Assembly (NCBI GenBank): GCA_965243775.1
Contig: CBDEWF010000143.1
Span: 124,001 to 188,000, forward strand
Direction: 5' to 3'
Origin: Sansalvadorimonas sp965243775
GTDB taxonomy: Bacteria; Pseudomonadota; Gammaproteobacteria; Pseudomonadales; Endozoicomonadaceae
DNA length: 64,000 nucleotides
Part shown: positions 26,840 through 35,727 of the stretch, one piece after another
How the letters are laid out: every line of letters starts with the position of its first letter
Numbering within the stretch: the first letter of the stretch is position 1
Notes under the pieces: model-generated
Told to the model about the DNA's origin: nothing
What the model saw: only the letters and a program-made list of their open reading frames with translations
The model's database searches: none
Made by a program: the position numbers and the translations under genes

Positions 26840-28147
26840 TCACAGATCAAGGTCTGCGAAAAGTGCATCAACAAACTCTTTCGCCTTGAACGGGCGCAGA
26901 TCTTCGATCTGCTCTCCCACACCCAGGAAACGAATCGGCAACTCCATTTCACGGGACAACGCAAAGGTCACACCACCCTTGGCCGTGCCATCCAGCTTGG
27001 TCAGAGCCATACCCGTCAGACCTACAGCTTCATTAAACAGATGGGCCTGGCTCAGGGCATTCTGGCCCGTTCCTGCATCGATCACCAGCAGCACTTCATG
27101 GGGAGATTCAGGGTCAATTTTGCCCAGCACCCGCTTAACCTTTTTCAGCTCTTCCATCAGGTTATCCTTGTTATGCAGACGACCGGCGGTATCGGCAATC
27201 AGGATATCCATCTGGCGGGCTTTGGCCGCTTCAAAGGCATCGTAAAGTACGGAAGCAGAGTCAGCACCGGTGTGCTGGGCAATCACCGGGATATCATTAC
27301 GCTCCCCCCATACCTGCAGCTGCTCAACAGCCGCAGCCCGGAAAGTGTCGCCGGCAGCCAGCATGACCTTCTTGCCATCCATCTGGAACTGACGGGCCAT
27401 TTTGCCAATAGTGGTGGTTTTACCCACACCATTCACACCCACAACCAGGATGACATAGGGCTTCTTCGAGGAGTCAATAACCAGAGGTTTGTCAGCCGGC
27501 TCAAGAATCTTGCTCAGCTCTGACTTCAGGGCATCCACCAGAGCATCGGCATCATCCAGTTCCTTATAGGCAACCCGCTGGGTCAGGCCATCGATAATCT
27601 GGCGGGTGGCTTCAATACCTACATCAGAGATCAGCAGCTGGGTTTCCAGATCTTCCAGCAGTTCGTCATCAATCTCCTTCTTACCGATAAACAGGGTGGT
27701 TACACCCTGTACCAGGGAGGAACGGGTCTTGGCCAGGCCAGACTTCATCCGGGAGAAAAAGCCATTCCCTTCATTAACCGGTTCCTGCTGAACAGGCTCA
27801 GAAGCCATTTCTGGAGCGAGTTCCAGAGCTGGTTTAACAGGTGCAGGTTTTGGCTCTTCAGCCTTTTTCAGTTCCGGTTCCGGTTCCGGTTCAGGCTCTG
27901 GCTTCTCTTCGACAACCGGAGTGTGTTCTTTGGCTTCAGCAGGCTGAGCCTGTTCAACAGCAGATTCCTGCAGTTTCTCAGGAGCCTGGGGTTTAACCGA
28001 AGTCTCTGCCGTAGTCTTTGTTGAAGACTCTACTTTGGCTTCATCAGCGGTTTGAGTTTGTTCAACGGTCGTTTCTTCGCCCTTGCGTCCCCAGGGCCAG
28101 AAACGGCGTTTACCGCCGGCAGGTTTATCGTCTTTTTTGGAAAACAT
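26840..28147 (-). CDS. ftsY: Signal recognition particle receptor FtsY
   Basis: 435 residues: a ~140-residue acidic, low-complexity A domain (with EPEPEPEPEL) after a basic start (KRRFWPWGRKG), then the NG domain. GTPase motifs: G1 GVNGVGKTTTIGKMA, G2 DTFRAAAVEQL, G3 ADTAGRLHNK and G4 TKLDGTAKGG. FtsY docks ribosome-SRP complexes on the inner membrane for co-translational insertion. It is the first gene of ftsY-ftsE-ftsX. Confidence 0.98.
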   Translation of the reverse strand: MFSKKDDKPAGGKRRFWPWGRKGEETTVEQTQTADEAKVESSTKTTAETSVKPQAPEKLQESAVEQAQPAEAKEHTPVVEEKPEPEPEPEPELKKAEEPKPAPVKPALELAPEMASEPVQQEPVNEGNGFFSRMKSGLAKTRSSLVQGVTTLFIGKKEIDDELLEDLETQLLISDVGIEATRQIIDGLTQRVAYKELDDADALVDALKSELSKILEPADKPLVIDSSKKPYVILVVGVNGVGKTTTIGKMARQFQMDGKKVMLAAGDTFRAAAVEQLQVWGERNDIPVIAQHTGADSASVLYDAFEAAKARQMDILIADTAGRLHNKDNLMEELKKVKRVLGKIDPESPHEVLLVIDAGTGQNALSQAHLFNEAVGLTGMALTKLDGTAKGGVTFALSREMELPIRFLGVGEQIEDLRPFKAKEFVDALFADLDL

Positions 28148-28308
28148 CGTATAAGAAAATTCCCGTGTTCCGCAGTGTTACGGGTGAAACAGCGGGTAAT
28201 ATTAACACCATCCACCCTTTCCGGGCATAGGGAAGGTATCAGGTAACACGAAATAAACACCTTGTACTAATCTCAACCTGCGTTTGCCCTCATCTGTGAG
28301 TTTCAAAA

Positions 28309-29592
28309 ATGAAACACATTGCTCTGGCTCAGCCGGTTCTCAGCCTGAGCGCCATGCTATTGCTGGCCGTTATCATGCTGATGGTTCTGAAAAGAAGTCA
28401 GTTTCCTTATACCATCGGGCTGGTTATCGCCGGGCTGATGACTGGCTTTTTCTGTGACTACTTCCACCTGACGGAAGTGCGGCAGCAGATATCCCTCAGC
28501 CACGACATGATTCTCTATATACTTCTGCCCCCCCTCGTTTATGAGGCAAGCCTTGCCATTGATACCAGGATGCTGCGGGCTAACCTGGCACCCATCCTGC
28601 TTCTGGCAACTGTAGGGCTGATGATATCCATAGCGGTCACGGGAAACCTGATTGCCTGGCTGACACCATTATCCCTGCTGTCGGCCCTGATCTTTGCTGC
28701 CCTGATTTCAGCCACTGACCCCGTTGCCGTGATTGCCCTGTTTCGGGAGCTGAAAGCACCACCACGGCTGAACCTGCTGATGGATGGCGAAAGCCTGTTC
28801 AACGATGCCACTGCCATCGTTATGTTTGAAGTTCTGCTGGGGATGATGATCCACCCTGGATTTGACAGCTTCACCCTGATGGAAATCTGCTGGGACTTTG
28901 TCAGGATATTTACCGGTGGTGCCATTGTTGGAGGAATCTTTGGCTTCCTCGGTTCTCTGCTTGCCAGCTTTCAGCGGGGTGACCGGATTGTTCAGGTCAC
29001 GCTGTCTATTGTCATCGCCTGGGGCAGCTTTATTCTTGCTGACCATTATCTGCATCTATCCGGGGTTATGGCCTGTGTCGCAGCCGGTCTGGTGAGTAGT
29101 TACTATGCCAGAACCCAGCTGGACAAGAAAGTCATAGTCTTTGCTGAGAAGTGGTGGTCTTATGCCGCCTTTCTCGCTAACTCTTATATCTTTCTCCTGC
29201 TCGGATTACAGGAAGAGCGCTTGCTTCGCAATGAACTTGAACTGAAGTATCCGCTAATGTGGCTCTTCGCCGCTGTCGGAGCCGCTGTTGTTGGCAGGTT
29301 ATGTGTAATCTACATTTTGATCCCCTGTTATAACCTGTTTAAAAGTGAAGACGACAAGGTCAACCACAGAATGCAGTTCATTATGTTCTGGGGAGGCCTG
29401 AGGGGAGCAGTCCCCATGGCCCTAGTGCTCTCCCTGCCTCCGGATTTTCCCCAGAGAGGACTGGTTTTCAATATGACCTTGGCGGTTATTCTCTGGACTC
29501 TTATGGTCCAGGGAACAACAATGAAACCTCTGCTGAGGAAACTGCTCAGTAAACCAGAACAGTTAAAACCTTCCCCTGGCGCTTCGCCATAG
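28309..29592 (+). CDS. Na+/H+ antiporter (CPA1 family)
   Basis: 427 residues with about 12 transmembrane helices. CPA1 hallmarks are LPPLVYEASLAID in helix 3, ISATDPVAVIALFRELKAP with the ion-binding Asp, DGESLFNDATAIVMFEVLLG and the late WGGLRGAVPMALVLSLP. The protein exchanges cytosolic Na+ (or K+) for protons, sensible in a marine cell. It lies between ftsY (divergent) and rsmD, a position where most gammaproteobacteria have nothing. Only 49 bp separate it from the rsmD start. Confidence 0.93.
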   Translation: MKHIALAQPVLSLSAMLLLAVIMLMVLKRSQFPYTIGLVIAGLMTGFFCDYFHLTEVRQQISLSHDMILYILLPPLVYEASLAIDTRMLRANLAPILLLATVGLMISIAVTGNLIAWLTPLSLLSALIFAALISATDPVAVIALFRELKAPPRLNLLMDGESLFNDATAIVMFEVLLGMMIHPGFDSFTLMEICWDFVRIFTGGAIVGGIFGFLGSLLASFQRGDRIVQVTLSIVIAWGSFILADHYLHLSGVMACVAAGLVSSYYARTQLDKKVIVFAEKWWSYAAFLANSYIFLLLGLQEERLLRNELELKYPLMWLFAAVGAAVVGRLCVIYILIPCYNLFKSEDDKVNHRMQFIMFWGGLRGAVPMALVLSLPPDFPQRGLVFNMTLAVILWTLMVQGTTMKPLLRKLLSKPEQLKPSPGASP

Positions 29593-29641
29593 TTGAATGG
29601 ACATAGTAGAATGCACTTTTCGTCCCCTAACTACTCATCCA

Positions 29642-30229
29642 ATGTCCCGCAAACGCAAAACAATCTCCCATAGCGGTGCTGGCCGCCTGCGCATTATCGG
29701 TGGAGACTGGCGCAGCCGTCAGCTTCCCGTTGCTTCTGTCGAAGGTTTACGACCTACGCCGGACCGGGTCAGAGAAACTCTCTTCAACTGGCTGACCGGC
29801 TGGGTCGCTGGAGCAGACTGCCTTGATGCTTTTTCTGGAACCGGGGCTCTTGGAATGGAAGCCCTGTCCAGGGGCGCAGCTCTCGCTACTTTTCTGGAAT
29901 ACTCTCCGGTTGCTGCCCGCACCCTGAAAGAAAACCTGGCAACGCTGAAATGCACTTCAGCGGAAGTTATCAACACCGATGCCTGCCTGTGGCTCGCCAA
30001 ACCTGCAGCTTCATCTTATGATCTGGTTTTCCTGGATCCACCTTTTAACAAGGGTATGCTGGCTCCAGCCTGCAGGATGCTCCAGAAGAATGGTTACCTG
30101 AAGGCAAATTCCGTCGTTTATATTGAGGCTGAATCAACATTGGGGCAGCCGGATGTTCCTGCTAACTGGAGTCTGTGGAAAGAGAAGGGAGCCGGACAGG
30201 TTGTTTCCCGTCTTTACAGGGTAAACTGA
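29642..30229 (+). CDS. rsmD: 16S rRNA (guanine-966-N2)-methyltransferase
   Basis: 195 residues from the ATG at 29642, chosen because SRKRKTISHSGAGRLRIIGG matches the family start; an in-frame ATG at 29597 would add 15 non-conserved residues. It methylates G966 of 16S rRNA in the assembling 30S subunit. Motifs: GLRPTPDRVRETLFNWL, the SAM-binding CLDAFSGTGALGMEALSRG and the catalytic DLVFLDPPFNKG. Closing GAGQVVSRLYR is conserved. Divergent linkage to ftsY is the ancestral arrangement. Confidence 0.97.
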   Translation: MSRKRKTISHSGAGRLRIIGGDWRSRQLPVASVEGLRPTPDRVRETLFNWLTGWVAGADCLDAFSGTGALGMEALSRGAALATFLEYSPVAARTLKENLATLKCTSAEVINTDACLWLAKPAASSYDLVFLDPPFNKGMLAPACRMLQKNGYLKANSVVYIEAESTLGQPDVPANWSLWKEKGAGQVVSRLYRVN

Positions 30230-30250
30230 GTAACAGAATAGAGTTCCATC

Positions 30251-31243
30251 ATGGCAGCAGAGATCATACACTTTCAGACCGCTCCCTGGATTACCGGCGG
30301 ACATCTGCAAAGCCTCTGGTCTCCCCTGTTTCGGCGGCAAAATATGCCAGTGCGCCAGAGGGAAAAACTGAATCTGCCTGATGGTGACTTTATCAACCTT
30401 GACTGGTATGGCCCTGAGGATGGAAAAGCACCTCTTACGGTATTGCTGCACGGCCTCACGGGTTGTTCCCAGTCCAAATATATTATTGGCCTGCAACAGG
30501 CACTGGCGGCAGCAGACCTTCCCAGTGTGGCCATGAACTTTCGGGGTTGCGGCGGCGAACCCAATAACCTGACTGTGGGCTATCACTCCGGTATAAGCAG
30601 TGATCTTGACTTGGTCCTCACAATTTTGCACAGACGTTTTCCTGGCCGAATTTTGCAAGGAGCCGGCTTCTCTCTGGGTGGTAATGTTCTGCTCAAATAC
30701 CTGGGAGAAAAAGGCGACAAAAGCCTTCTTAAAGCGGCTGCCGCCATCTCTGTTCCTTTTGAACTGGGTCAGTGTTCAAAGCGGATAGACCTGGGATTTT
30801 CCCGGATTTATCGAAACCGCTTCATGGCTGAAATGCGAGAATACCTTGACCTTAAGAAAGAACATTTTCGCAGACGGGGATGGCTGGACAAGCTGAACAC
30901 TCTTGATGCTCTCGGGTCACTGGAAGCGGTTACCACATTTTATCAATACGATGAGCTGGTAACGGCCCCACTGCACGGATTTAACAGTGCCGAGGACTAT
31001 TACCAGAGATGCAGTTCGCGATACTTTCTTGGAGGCATCACGACACCAACCCTGATATTGCAATCCTATGACGACCCATTCCTGTTTCCACACTCACTTC
31101 CAGAACCTGAAGAGCTAAGTGCCAGCACACAGATGGAGTTAATGTCCGGGGGAGGCCATGTGGGTTTTGTAACTCACTCGGGGCTGACACCTGTTTACTG
31201 GCTGGAGCAGAGGATTCCAAGGTTTTTCATGCTTACCACCTAA
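30251..31243 (+). CDS. Alpha/beta hydrolase, YheT family
   Basis: 330 residues starting 21 bp after rsmD, so probably co-transcribed. Family opening PWITGGHLQSLW is present. The oxyanion segment is VLLHGLTGCSQSKYI, the nucleophile elbow GAGFSLGGNVLLKYLGE and the His region MSGGGHVGFV; the acid is likely in LQSYDDPF. YheT-type hydrolases act on short acyl esters, but the physiological substrate is unknown. Confidence 0.9.
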   Translation: MAAEIIHFQTAPWITGGHLQSLWSPLFRRQNMPVRQREKLNLPDGDFINLDWYGPEDGKAPLTVLLHGLTGCSQSKYIIGLQQALAAADLPSVAMNFRGCGGEPNNLTVGYHSGISSDLDLVLTILHRRFPGRILQGAGFSLGGNVLLKYLGEKGDKSLLKAAAAISVPFELGQCSKRIDLGFSRIYRNRFMAEMREYLDLKKEHFRRRGWLDKLNTLDALGSLEAVTTFYQYDELVTAPLHGFNSAEDYYQRCSSRYFLGGITTPTLILQSYDDPFLFPHSLPEPEELSASTQMELMSGGGHVGFVTHSGLTPVYWLEQRIPRFFMLTT

Positions 31244-31311
31244 CCTCAACTGGAATGTGGCATCGTCATCTCCAAGAGCAAACATTTGGCCGACAGACTC
31301 CTTGGGGCATG

Positions 31312-32583
31312 TTAGAACAGCAGCATGTATTCCAGAGAATAAGCCTTTAAAGAGCGTATTCCGCATTCTCGAGCTATTTCACGAAGGACTCTTCCCCAGT
31401 TTTGTGTATTCAGCTCTTGCCAGTTTTGTATCCAAGGATCGGCCATAATAACATGGTAGCTTTTGATGATATCAGGTGGAATGAGCTCAGGGCCAGTTTT
31501 TTTCTTGTACGCAGGAATGCTCATCGCATTATCAATATTGGCAGATACGCAAAGCATATTAAGCCCTAAACTGTTCTCATCCAGTGGAATTTTATGGTCA
31601 ACTTCTTCCCTCGCCTGGGGACTCTGGACGTTACCTTGAGTTTGTGACCCGTGAGCTATATCTGGGAACAACTGTTCTAAATCTCTGACCCAGGGTGCAG
31701 GAAGTTGAGAGTCCAGTGAAGGATTCAATTGGTTGTAATGAAATTCAAAGGCCTGTCCCTGACTAGCTTGTTTGTATTCCCTGGGGTTTAACAAAAAAAT
31801 AAACATGTGGTCTGAACTCACGCCATTGCCAGTCAAGTCCATTTGGCAACAAACAGGAACAAAATAAGGATGAAGCGGTTGTGACAATAAGGGGGCTAAA
31901 GCTATCCCAGTGGACTCACCACAACGAATGAAGCCAAAATCACTGCTGCGGGATAGCATGCATACTATTGACCGATTCTGTAACAAGATTGATAGTCCGG
32001 CCCTATCAAATATAGGTTCCCATTTGGCTGCGATGAAAGGAACTGCATCTTTTTCAAGATTGGAAATTCGAGAACGATTGATTGCTATTCTTTGAACGAT
32101 CCAGAAAGCGTAATTACATACAGCTTTTTTTATTCTTAACCATTGAGACTCGGTTAAATACTCTTGGTGATTCAATAACGCCTGTAGCTTCTCATCCAGG
32201 AACCAAGTTTGTATGTCGGGCCTGTGCAGGAAACGAGTGAGTAACTGAGTCGAGCGGCGGCTAATAATCACCTTGTCTGGTTTATCTGTGCTCATTGACA
32301 AGGCCTCAGCTCGCCATCTCATTGCACGAATCTCTGAGGGCCTTGGAGATCCACTCTGATTAGAATCTGTACAAATTTGTCTGTGACGGAGGATTTGGCG
32401 ACGTGCACAGCGAAACCGGGTTTGTTCAAAATTAGAACAAGGGGCTAATAGGTGTAAGCTAAGCTCTTCTTCCTGCGACAGGTTGACACCGCGACCAAAG
32501 CTAGAGCCGGTGAATGTATAGGTATCTGTATGATGCATAACAGGGTAGTGGCGCGAACTCTTCCCTTCTGATCCAACCTGCAT
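31312..32583 (-). CDS. Orphan protein, 423 aa
   Basis: Not recognised. No signal peptide or membrane segment. It is rich in Arg, Gln and Trp with scattered Cys (RFRCARRQILRHRQIC, VPVCCQMDLTGNG). Helical stretches dominate residues ~105-185. Base composition is AT-richer than rsmD and the YheT-like gene. It faces YheT tail to tail with 68 bp between. The single long frame and AT-rich context match the other orphans in the window. The start is uncertain; a second Met lies at residue 16. Confidence 0.6.
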   Translation of the reverse strand: MQVGSEGKSSRHYPVMHHTDTYTFTGSSFGRGVNLSQEEELSLHLLAPCSNFEQTRFRCARRQILRHRQICTDSNQSGSPRPSEIRAMRWRAEALSMSTDKPDKVIISRRSTQLLTRFLHRPDIQTWFLDEKLQALLNHQEYLTESQWLRIKKAVCNYAFWIVQRIAINRSRISNLEKDAVPFIAAKWEPIFDRAGLSILLQNRSIVCMLSRSSDFGFIRCGESTGIALAPLLSQPLHPYFVPVCCQMDLTGNGVSSDHMFIFLLNPREYKQASQGQAFEFHYNQLNPSLDSQLPAPWVRDLEQLFPDIAHGSQTQGNVQSPQAREEVDHKIPLDENSLGLNMLCVSANIDNAMSIPAYKKKTGPELIPPDIIKSYHVIMADPWIQNWQELNTQNWGRVLREIARECGIRSLKAYSLEYMLLF

Positions 32584-32955
32584 AAAAAGCCTCGGCAGTT
32601 AAACCAGAAGTAGGTTAACCGGCATAAAGTGTTTCTTCACTAACAAGGGTGTCAGCCTGGCTAACAAGCTGGTGTGCTCTGCCTGGTTCGGATCACAACT
32701 GGCAATAATTATACTGCAGAGTAGATATATAGATTTTCCCCCTGAGCTGGATCAGATCATTTCTCATGCGGGGAATGATGCCAAATTTTACCATGGAAAT
32801 GCCTTCCGTATTTTCATTTTTAGGGGTGGGCATTTCCCGCTCATCTATCTGGCTTCATCACTGCCAATCAAAATAGAGATAAGGGAATAATAACGATTGA
32901 CCTTGGTGATCAAAAAGTGATCTTATGCCGTAATCAGTCCATAAAGCACTTTTAT
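32584..32955. other. Intergenic gap, nothing recognised
   Basis: This divergent gap (372 bp) separates the 423-aa orphan from the small Cys-rich protein gene. I saw no repeat, hairpin or RNA gene. Open frames here are short and lack ribosome binding sites. Confidence 0.4.
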
Positions 32956-33387
32956 ATGTCCACTAAACTGCTCTTACAGCACAGCCGGATCATCAGCACA
33001 GCCCTGTTGGTTGTCATGGTCCTGTCTGTTCTGCAGTTGTGCTTTATGCCTTTAACCAGTGCCAAGCCTGAAACCACTGCCCACATTAACATGGCCATAT
33101 CCCCCGATATGGCCGATGAGATGGACAATATGGCTAAACTGGACTGCTGTCTGGATAGCGTCGTAAAGGCGATGGATACTCCCTGCCCTGAATGTGAAGA
33201 TATTGACTCTGCACTCCAGGTCAAACCTTCTGACAGCATAAACCCTCTGTTTGCTCTGCTGTATATCGTTATCCAGGATCAAGTCAGCCAGGTCGGGAAA
33301 CACCTGTTCTGGCGAAATCTGAAAGAACCTGACATTCTCGCTTCACAAACTGATATCTATCTGGTTAACGCCACTTTCCTCGAATAG
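32956..33387 (+). CDS. Small membrane-anchored or exported Cys/Met-rich protein
   Basis: About 143 residues from the ATG at 32956; a start 13 codons upstream is possible. A hydrophobic segment (IISTALLVVMVLSVLQLCFM) works as signal peptide or anchor. The exported part is Met- and Cys-rich (MAISPDMADEMDNMAKLDCC, DTPCPECED), compatible with metal binding. It is followed 64 bp later by the DUF411 gene on the same strand. DUF411 proteins often occur in copper/silver resistance contexts, so a metal-related role is a reasonable but unproven inference. Confidence 0.6.
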   Translation: MSTKLLLQHSRIISTALLVVMVLSVLQLCFMPLTSAKPETTAHINMAISPDMADEMDNMAKLDCCLDSVVKAMDTPCPECEDIDSALQVKPSDSINPLFALLYIVIQDQVSQVGKHLFWRNLKEPDILASQTDIYLVNATFLE

Positions 33388-33451
33388 TTTCAGGAACAGT
33401 CTGTTCCTATTTTATCTGGCATAAATTTGCTATCTGAGTGGAGATATAGAT

Positions 33452-33898
33452 ATGACGTCTTTTAAGAAACTAATTGTCGCCATGGCTTTGGCGCTCACTG
33501 CCATGGCGACCATGGCTGCTGAAACACTTCCTGTGATCAAGGTTTACAAGTCACCGACCTGAGGCTGCTGCTCTGGCTGGGTCAGCCATTTGGAAAAAGA
33601 AGGCTTTACTGTTGAAAACTACAACGTGAAGAACCTGTCTCTATACAAAGAAAAGGCACATTTGCCCGCTGGGTTAGGTGCCTGTCACACAGCTTTTGTT
33701 GGTGACTATACCATTGAGGGCCACGTGCCTGCCGAAGATATCAAGCGGCTGCTGAAGCAGAAACTTGATGTGCGGGGCCTGGCAGTTCCTGGAATGCCAA
33801 TGGGTTCTCCGGGGATGGAGTATGGTGAAGAGAGAGAGCCGTACCAGACCATCATGTACAAGGAAGATGGCAGAACCAAAGTATTTGCCTCCCACTGA
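33452..33898 (+). CDS. DUF411 protein, candidate selenoprotein (in-frame UGA at 33560-33562)
   Basis: Reading from the ATG at 33452 (GTGGAG upstream) gives 148 residues if the TGA at codon 37 is read through. Residues 1-~27 are a signal peptide (AMALALTAMATMAAE). DUF411 proteins carry VYKSPTCGCCxxWVxHL; here it is VYKSPT-TGA-GCCSGWVSHL, so the stop replaces exactly the first Cys. All 111 codons after it are intact and conserved-looking (GHVPAEDIKRLL, GLAVPGMPMGSPGMEYG). A hairpin with a GGU loop begins 12 nt after the TGA (separate entry). Reading UGA as selenocysteine would give UGCC. Alternatives: a Cys-to-stop mutation (one base from TGC or TGT) or sequencing error. An automatic call would probably give a truncated protein from 33590. 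The selenium machinery (selA, selB, selC, selD) is not in the window. Confidence 0.7.
33563..33587 (+). promoter_or_regulatory. Candidate bacterial SECIS hairpin
   Basis: Directly after the in-frame TGA come 12 bases, then a perfect 5-bp stem GGCTG (33575-33579) / CAGCC (33583-33587) around the loop GGT. Bacterial SECIS elements lie inside the coding region just after UGA, with a short upper stem and a G at the start of the apical loop; E. coli fdhF has a GGU-type loop about 18 nt after its UGA, here it is 17 nt. The fit to geometry is good, but the stem is short and could arise by chance in GC-rich coding sequence. Confidence 0.5.
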
Positions 33899-33920
33899 TT
33901 CTCTATCAAAGTTCAGTAAA

Positions 33921-33940
33921 AGAGCCGCCAATGCGGCTCT
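33921..33940 (+). terminator. Terminator after the DUF411 gene
   Basis: AGAGCCGC-CAAT-GCGGCTCT is a perfect 8-bp stem followed by TCTACTATTTATT. It starts 23 bp past the DUF411 stop and could also serve the convergent MATE gene. Just after it a 13-14 bp unit (GGAACTATCAGTACT) is repeated two to three times between about 33956 and 33990. Confidence 0.75.
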
Positions 33941-33989
33941 TCTACTATTTATTCTGGAACTATCAGTACTGGAACTATCAATACAGGAA

Positions 33990-35387
33990 CTAGGCCGCAT
34001 CTCTTGCCGTTTGTCCCATACCGACCGTGACTTTTTCACTTGCAGCCACACGCTCCCGTAGACGGTTACGGTACTTGTCCAGCAACATAAGCGAAACAAT
34101 CGCAGTTAACAGTTCCGCCAGCAGTACATTGCCCCAGACTGCTTTATCGAACAGAGCCCATGGCAGCAGAAACAGTCCCAGCAGTGGTAGGACCAAAGCC
34201 CTGAACAGTGACAGCAGGCTGGAAATATTGGCCCGGGCAATAGCCTGATAGATCCCCATGACCACAATATTCAATCCCATTGGAACCAGGGCAATACCAT
34301 ATAGCTTTAATACATAACTACCCAGGTTCAGCATTTCTTCAGAAGGATTGGAAACAAAAGCTCCGACAATGGCTTCTGAGAAAAACAGGGAGATTGCCAT
34401 TGATACACCACAAAGCGTCATAACAAGGCCGGTCCCAAGGCCGATGGTTTCAAGGATACGGTCACTGTGCCCCGCTCCATGGTTAAAGCTCACCAGTGGC
34501 TGCATTGCCTGGCCTACGCCATAAATCATCAGCACCACAAACCACATGCAGTTCAGCGCCACACTGTAGACGGACAGGTAGAGACTTCCTCCCAGCTTCA
34601 GCAGCACCCAGTTGGACACCAGGATCAGCAACCCTGTCGATATCTCCATAAAGAAGGAGGGAAGACCGTTAGACAGTATTCTCATGCTCATGGACAGGTC
34701 TGGCATAACAACTTTCATAGCCAGCCGGCACCGCTCAGTGCGGAAATGCAGCAGCAGAATCAACAGGGTAATCATCTGGGCAATACCAGTCGCCAGCGCA
34801 GCTCCGAACATTCCCCACTTAAAGACAAACAGGAACAGCCAGTCCAGAAAGATATTGCTCAGGGCGCTGAATACCATGGCAAACATAACCAACCTTGGAT
34901 TGCCATCATTTCTGACAAAATTTGAAAGCACCCAGCCAATGGCGTAGGGAGGAGAAAACAGGGTAAGAGTGGCGACATACTCCATAGCCAGTGGAAGCAA
35001 GACATCATTGGCACCAAACAGCCTGACAATATCTTCCAGCCAAGTCAGGGTTATTATGGTCATTGCCGACGCCATCAACGCTATCAGCATGATAGATTGT
35101 CGGAAAATATCCCGGCCTTCCTCAAACCTGCCCTCACCAAAGCGAATGCCCATTAATGCGGCACCACCGACTCCCACCATGGTGGCAAAACCAAACATCA
35201 GGGCAAAGTAGGGAATAATAATGTTGCTCGCGGCAAGACCATCTGGCCCCATGCTGTGGCCGATAAACATAACATCTGCAATAACATAGACCGACTTGAT
35301 AACCATTCCGGTAATGGCAGGCAGCAAATAGTGAACAAATCCTTTTCGAACGGGATCCCGACCAATATCTACAGATGTTTTGGGCAC
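33990..35387 (-). CDS. MATE-family efflux transporter
   Basis: 465 residues with 12 predicted transmembrane helices in two similar halves. The start GFVHYLLPAITGMVIKSVYVIADVMFIGHSMGPDGLAA is the MATE N-terminal helix pattern. The second half repeats it with NGLPSFFMEISTGLLILV. MATE transporters export cationic drugs or metabolites in exchange for Na+ or H+. The sequence is closer to the MepA/DinF-like group than to NorM by eye. No linked regulator is visible. Confidence 0.9.
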   Translation of the reverse strand: MPKTSVDIGRDPVRKGFVHYLLPAITGMVIKSVYVIADVMFIGHSMGPDGLAASNIIIPYFALMFGFATMVGVGGAALMGIRFGEGRFEEGRDIFRQSIMLIALMASAMTIITLTWLEDIVRLFGANDVLLPLAMEYVATLTLFSPPYAIGWVLSNFVRNDGNPRLVMFAMVFSALSNIFLDWLFLFVFKWGMFGAALATGIAQMITLLILLLHFRTERCRLAMKVVMPDLSMSMRILSNGLPSFFMEISTGLLILVSNWVLLKLGGSLYLSVYSVALNCMWFVVLMIYGVGQAMQPLVSFNHGAGHSDRILETIGLGTGLVMTLCGVSMAISLFFSEAIVGAFVSNPSEEMLNLGSYVLKLYGIALVPMGLNIVVMGIYQAIARANISSLLSLFRALVLPLLGLFLLPWALFDKAVWGNVLLAELLTAIVSLMLLDKYRNRLRERVAASEKVTVGMGQTARDAA

Positions 35388-35727
35388 TAACTTTCCCCAC
35401 AGAATTGTAATGTGTATAGCGATGGATTCCAGGGACAGGGCCTCAGGGCAGGTATGAGCACATCACCTGATAGAATGAGTACTAAGACTGCGATTGAAAC
35501 AGCATAATCCGAAGACCGACACTCGATCTTACTCCATCAGAAATTAAACAAAAACCTCGATCAGCAGGACTCTGGTAAAAACCATTGCTTACCTCATCTA
35601 TGAAGTCAGAGTTTCAAAGATCGAATTTCCAACTTCTCCCTTCTATCATGAAAAAAATCAGTTTTTTGTAGTCTGAATAATGTCTTGCTCTAGATTTAAT
35701 AAGATAATGAATAATTGAGCCAGTCAA
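35388..35727. other. Divergent intergenic gap upstream of the MATE and phospholipase D genes
   Basis: 340 bp, AT-rich toward the phospholipase D gene. Nothing recognised beyond a probable promoter role for both divergent genes. No ribosome binding site is evident before the ATG at 35728. Confidence 0.4.
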
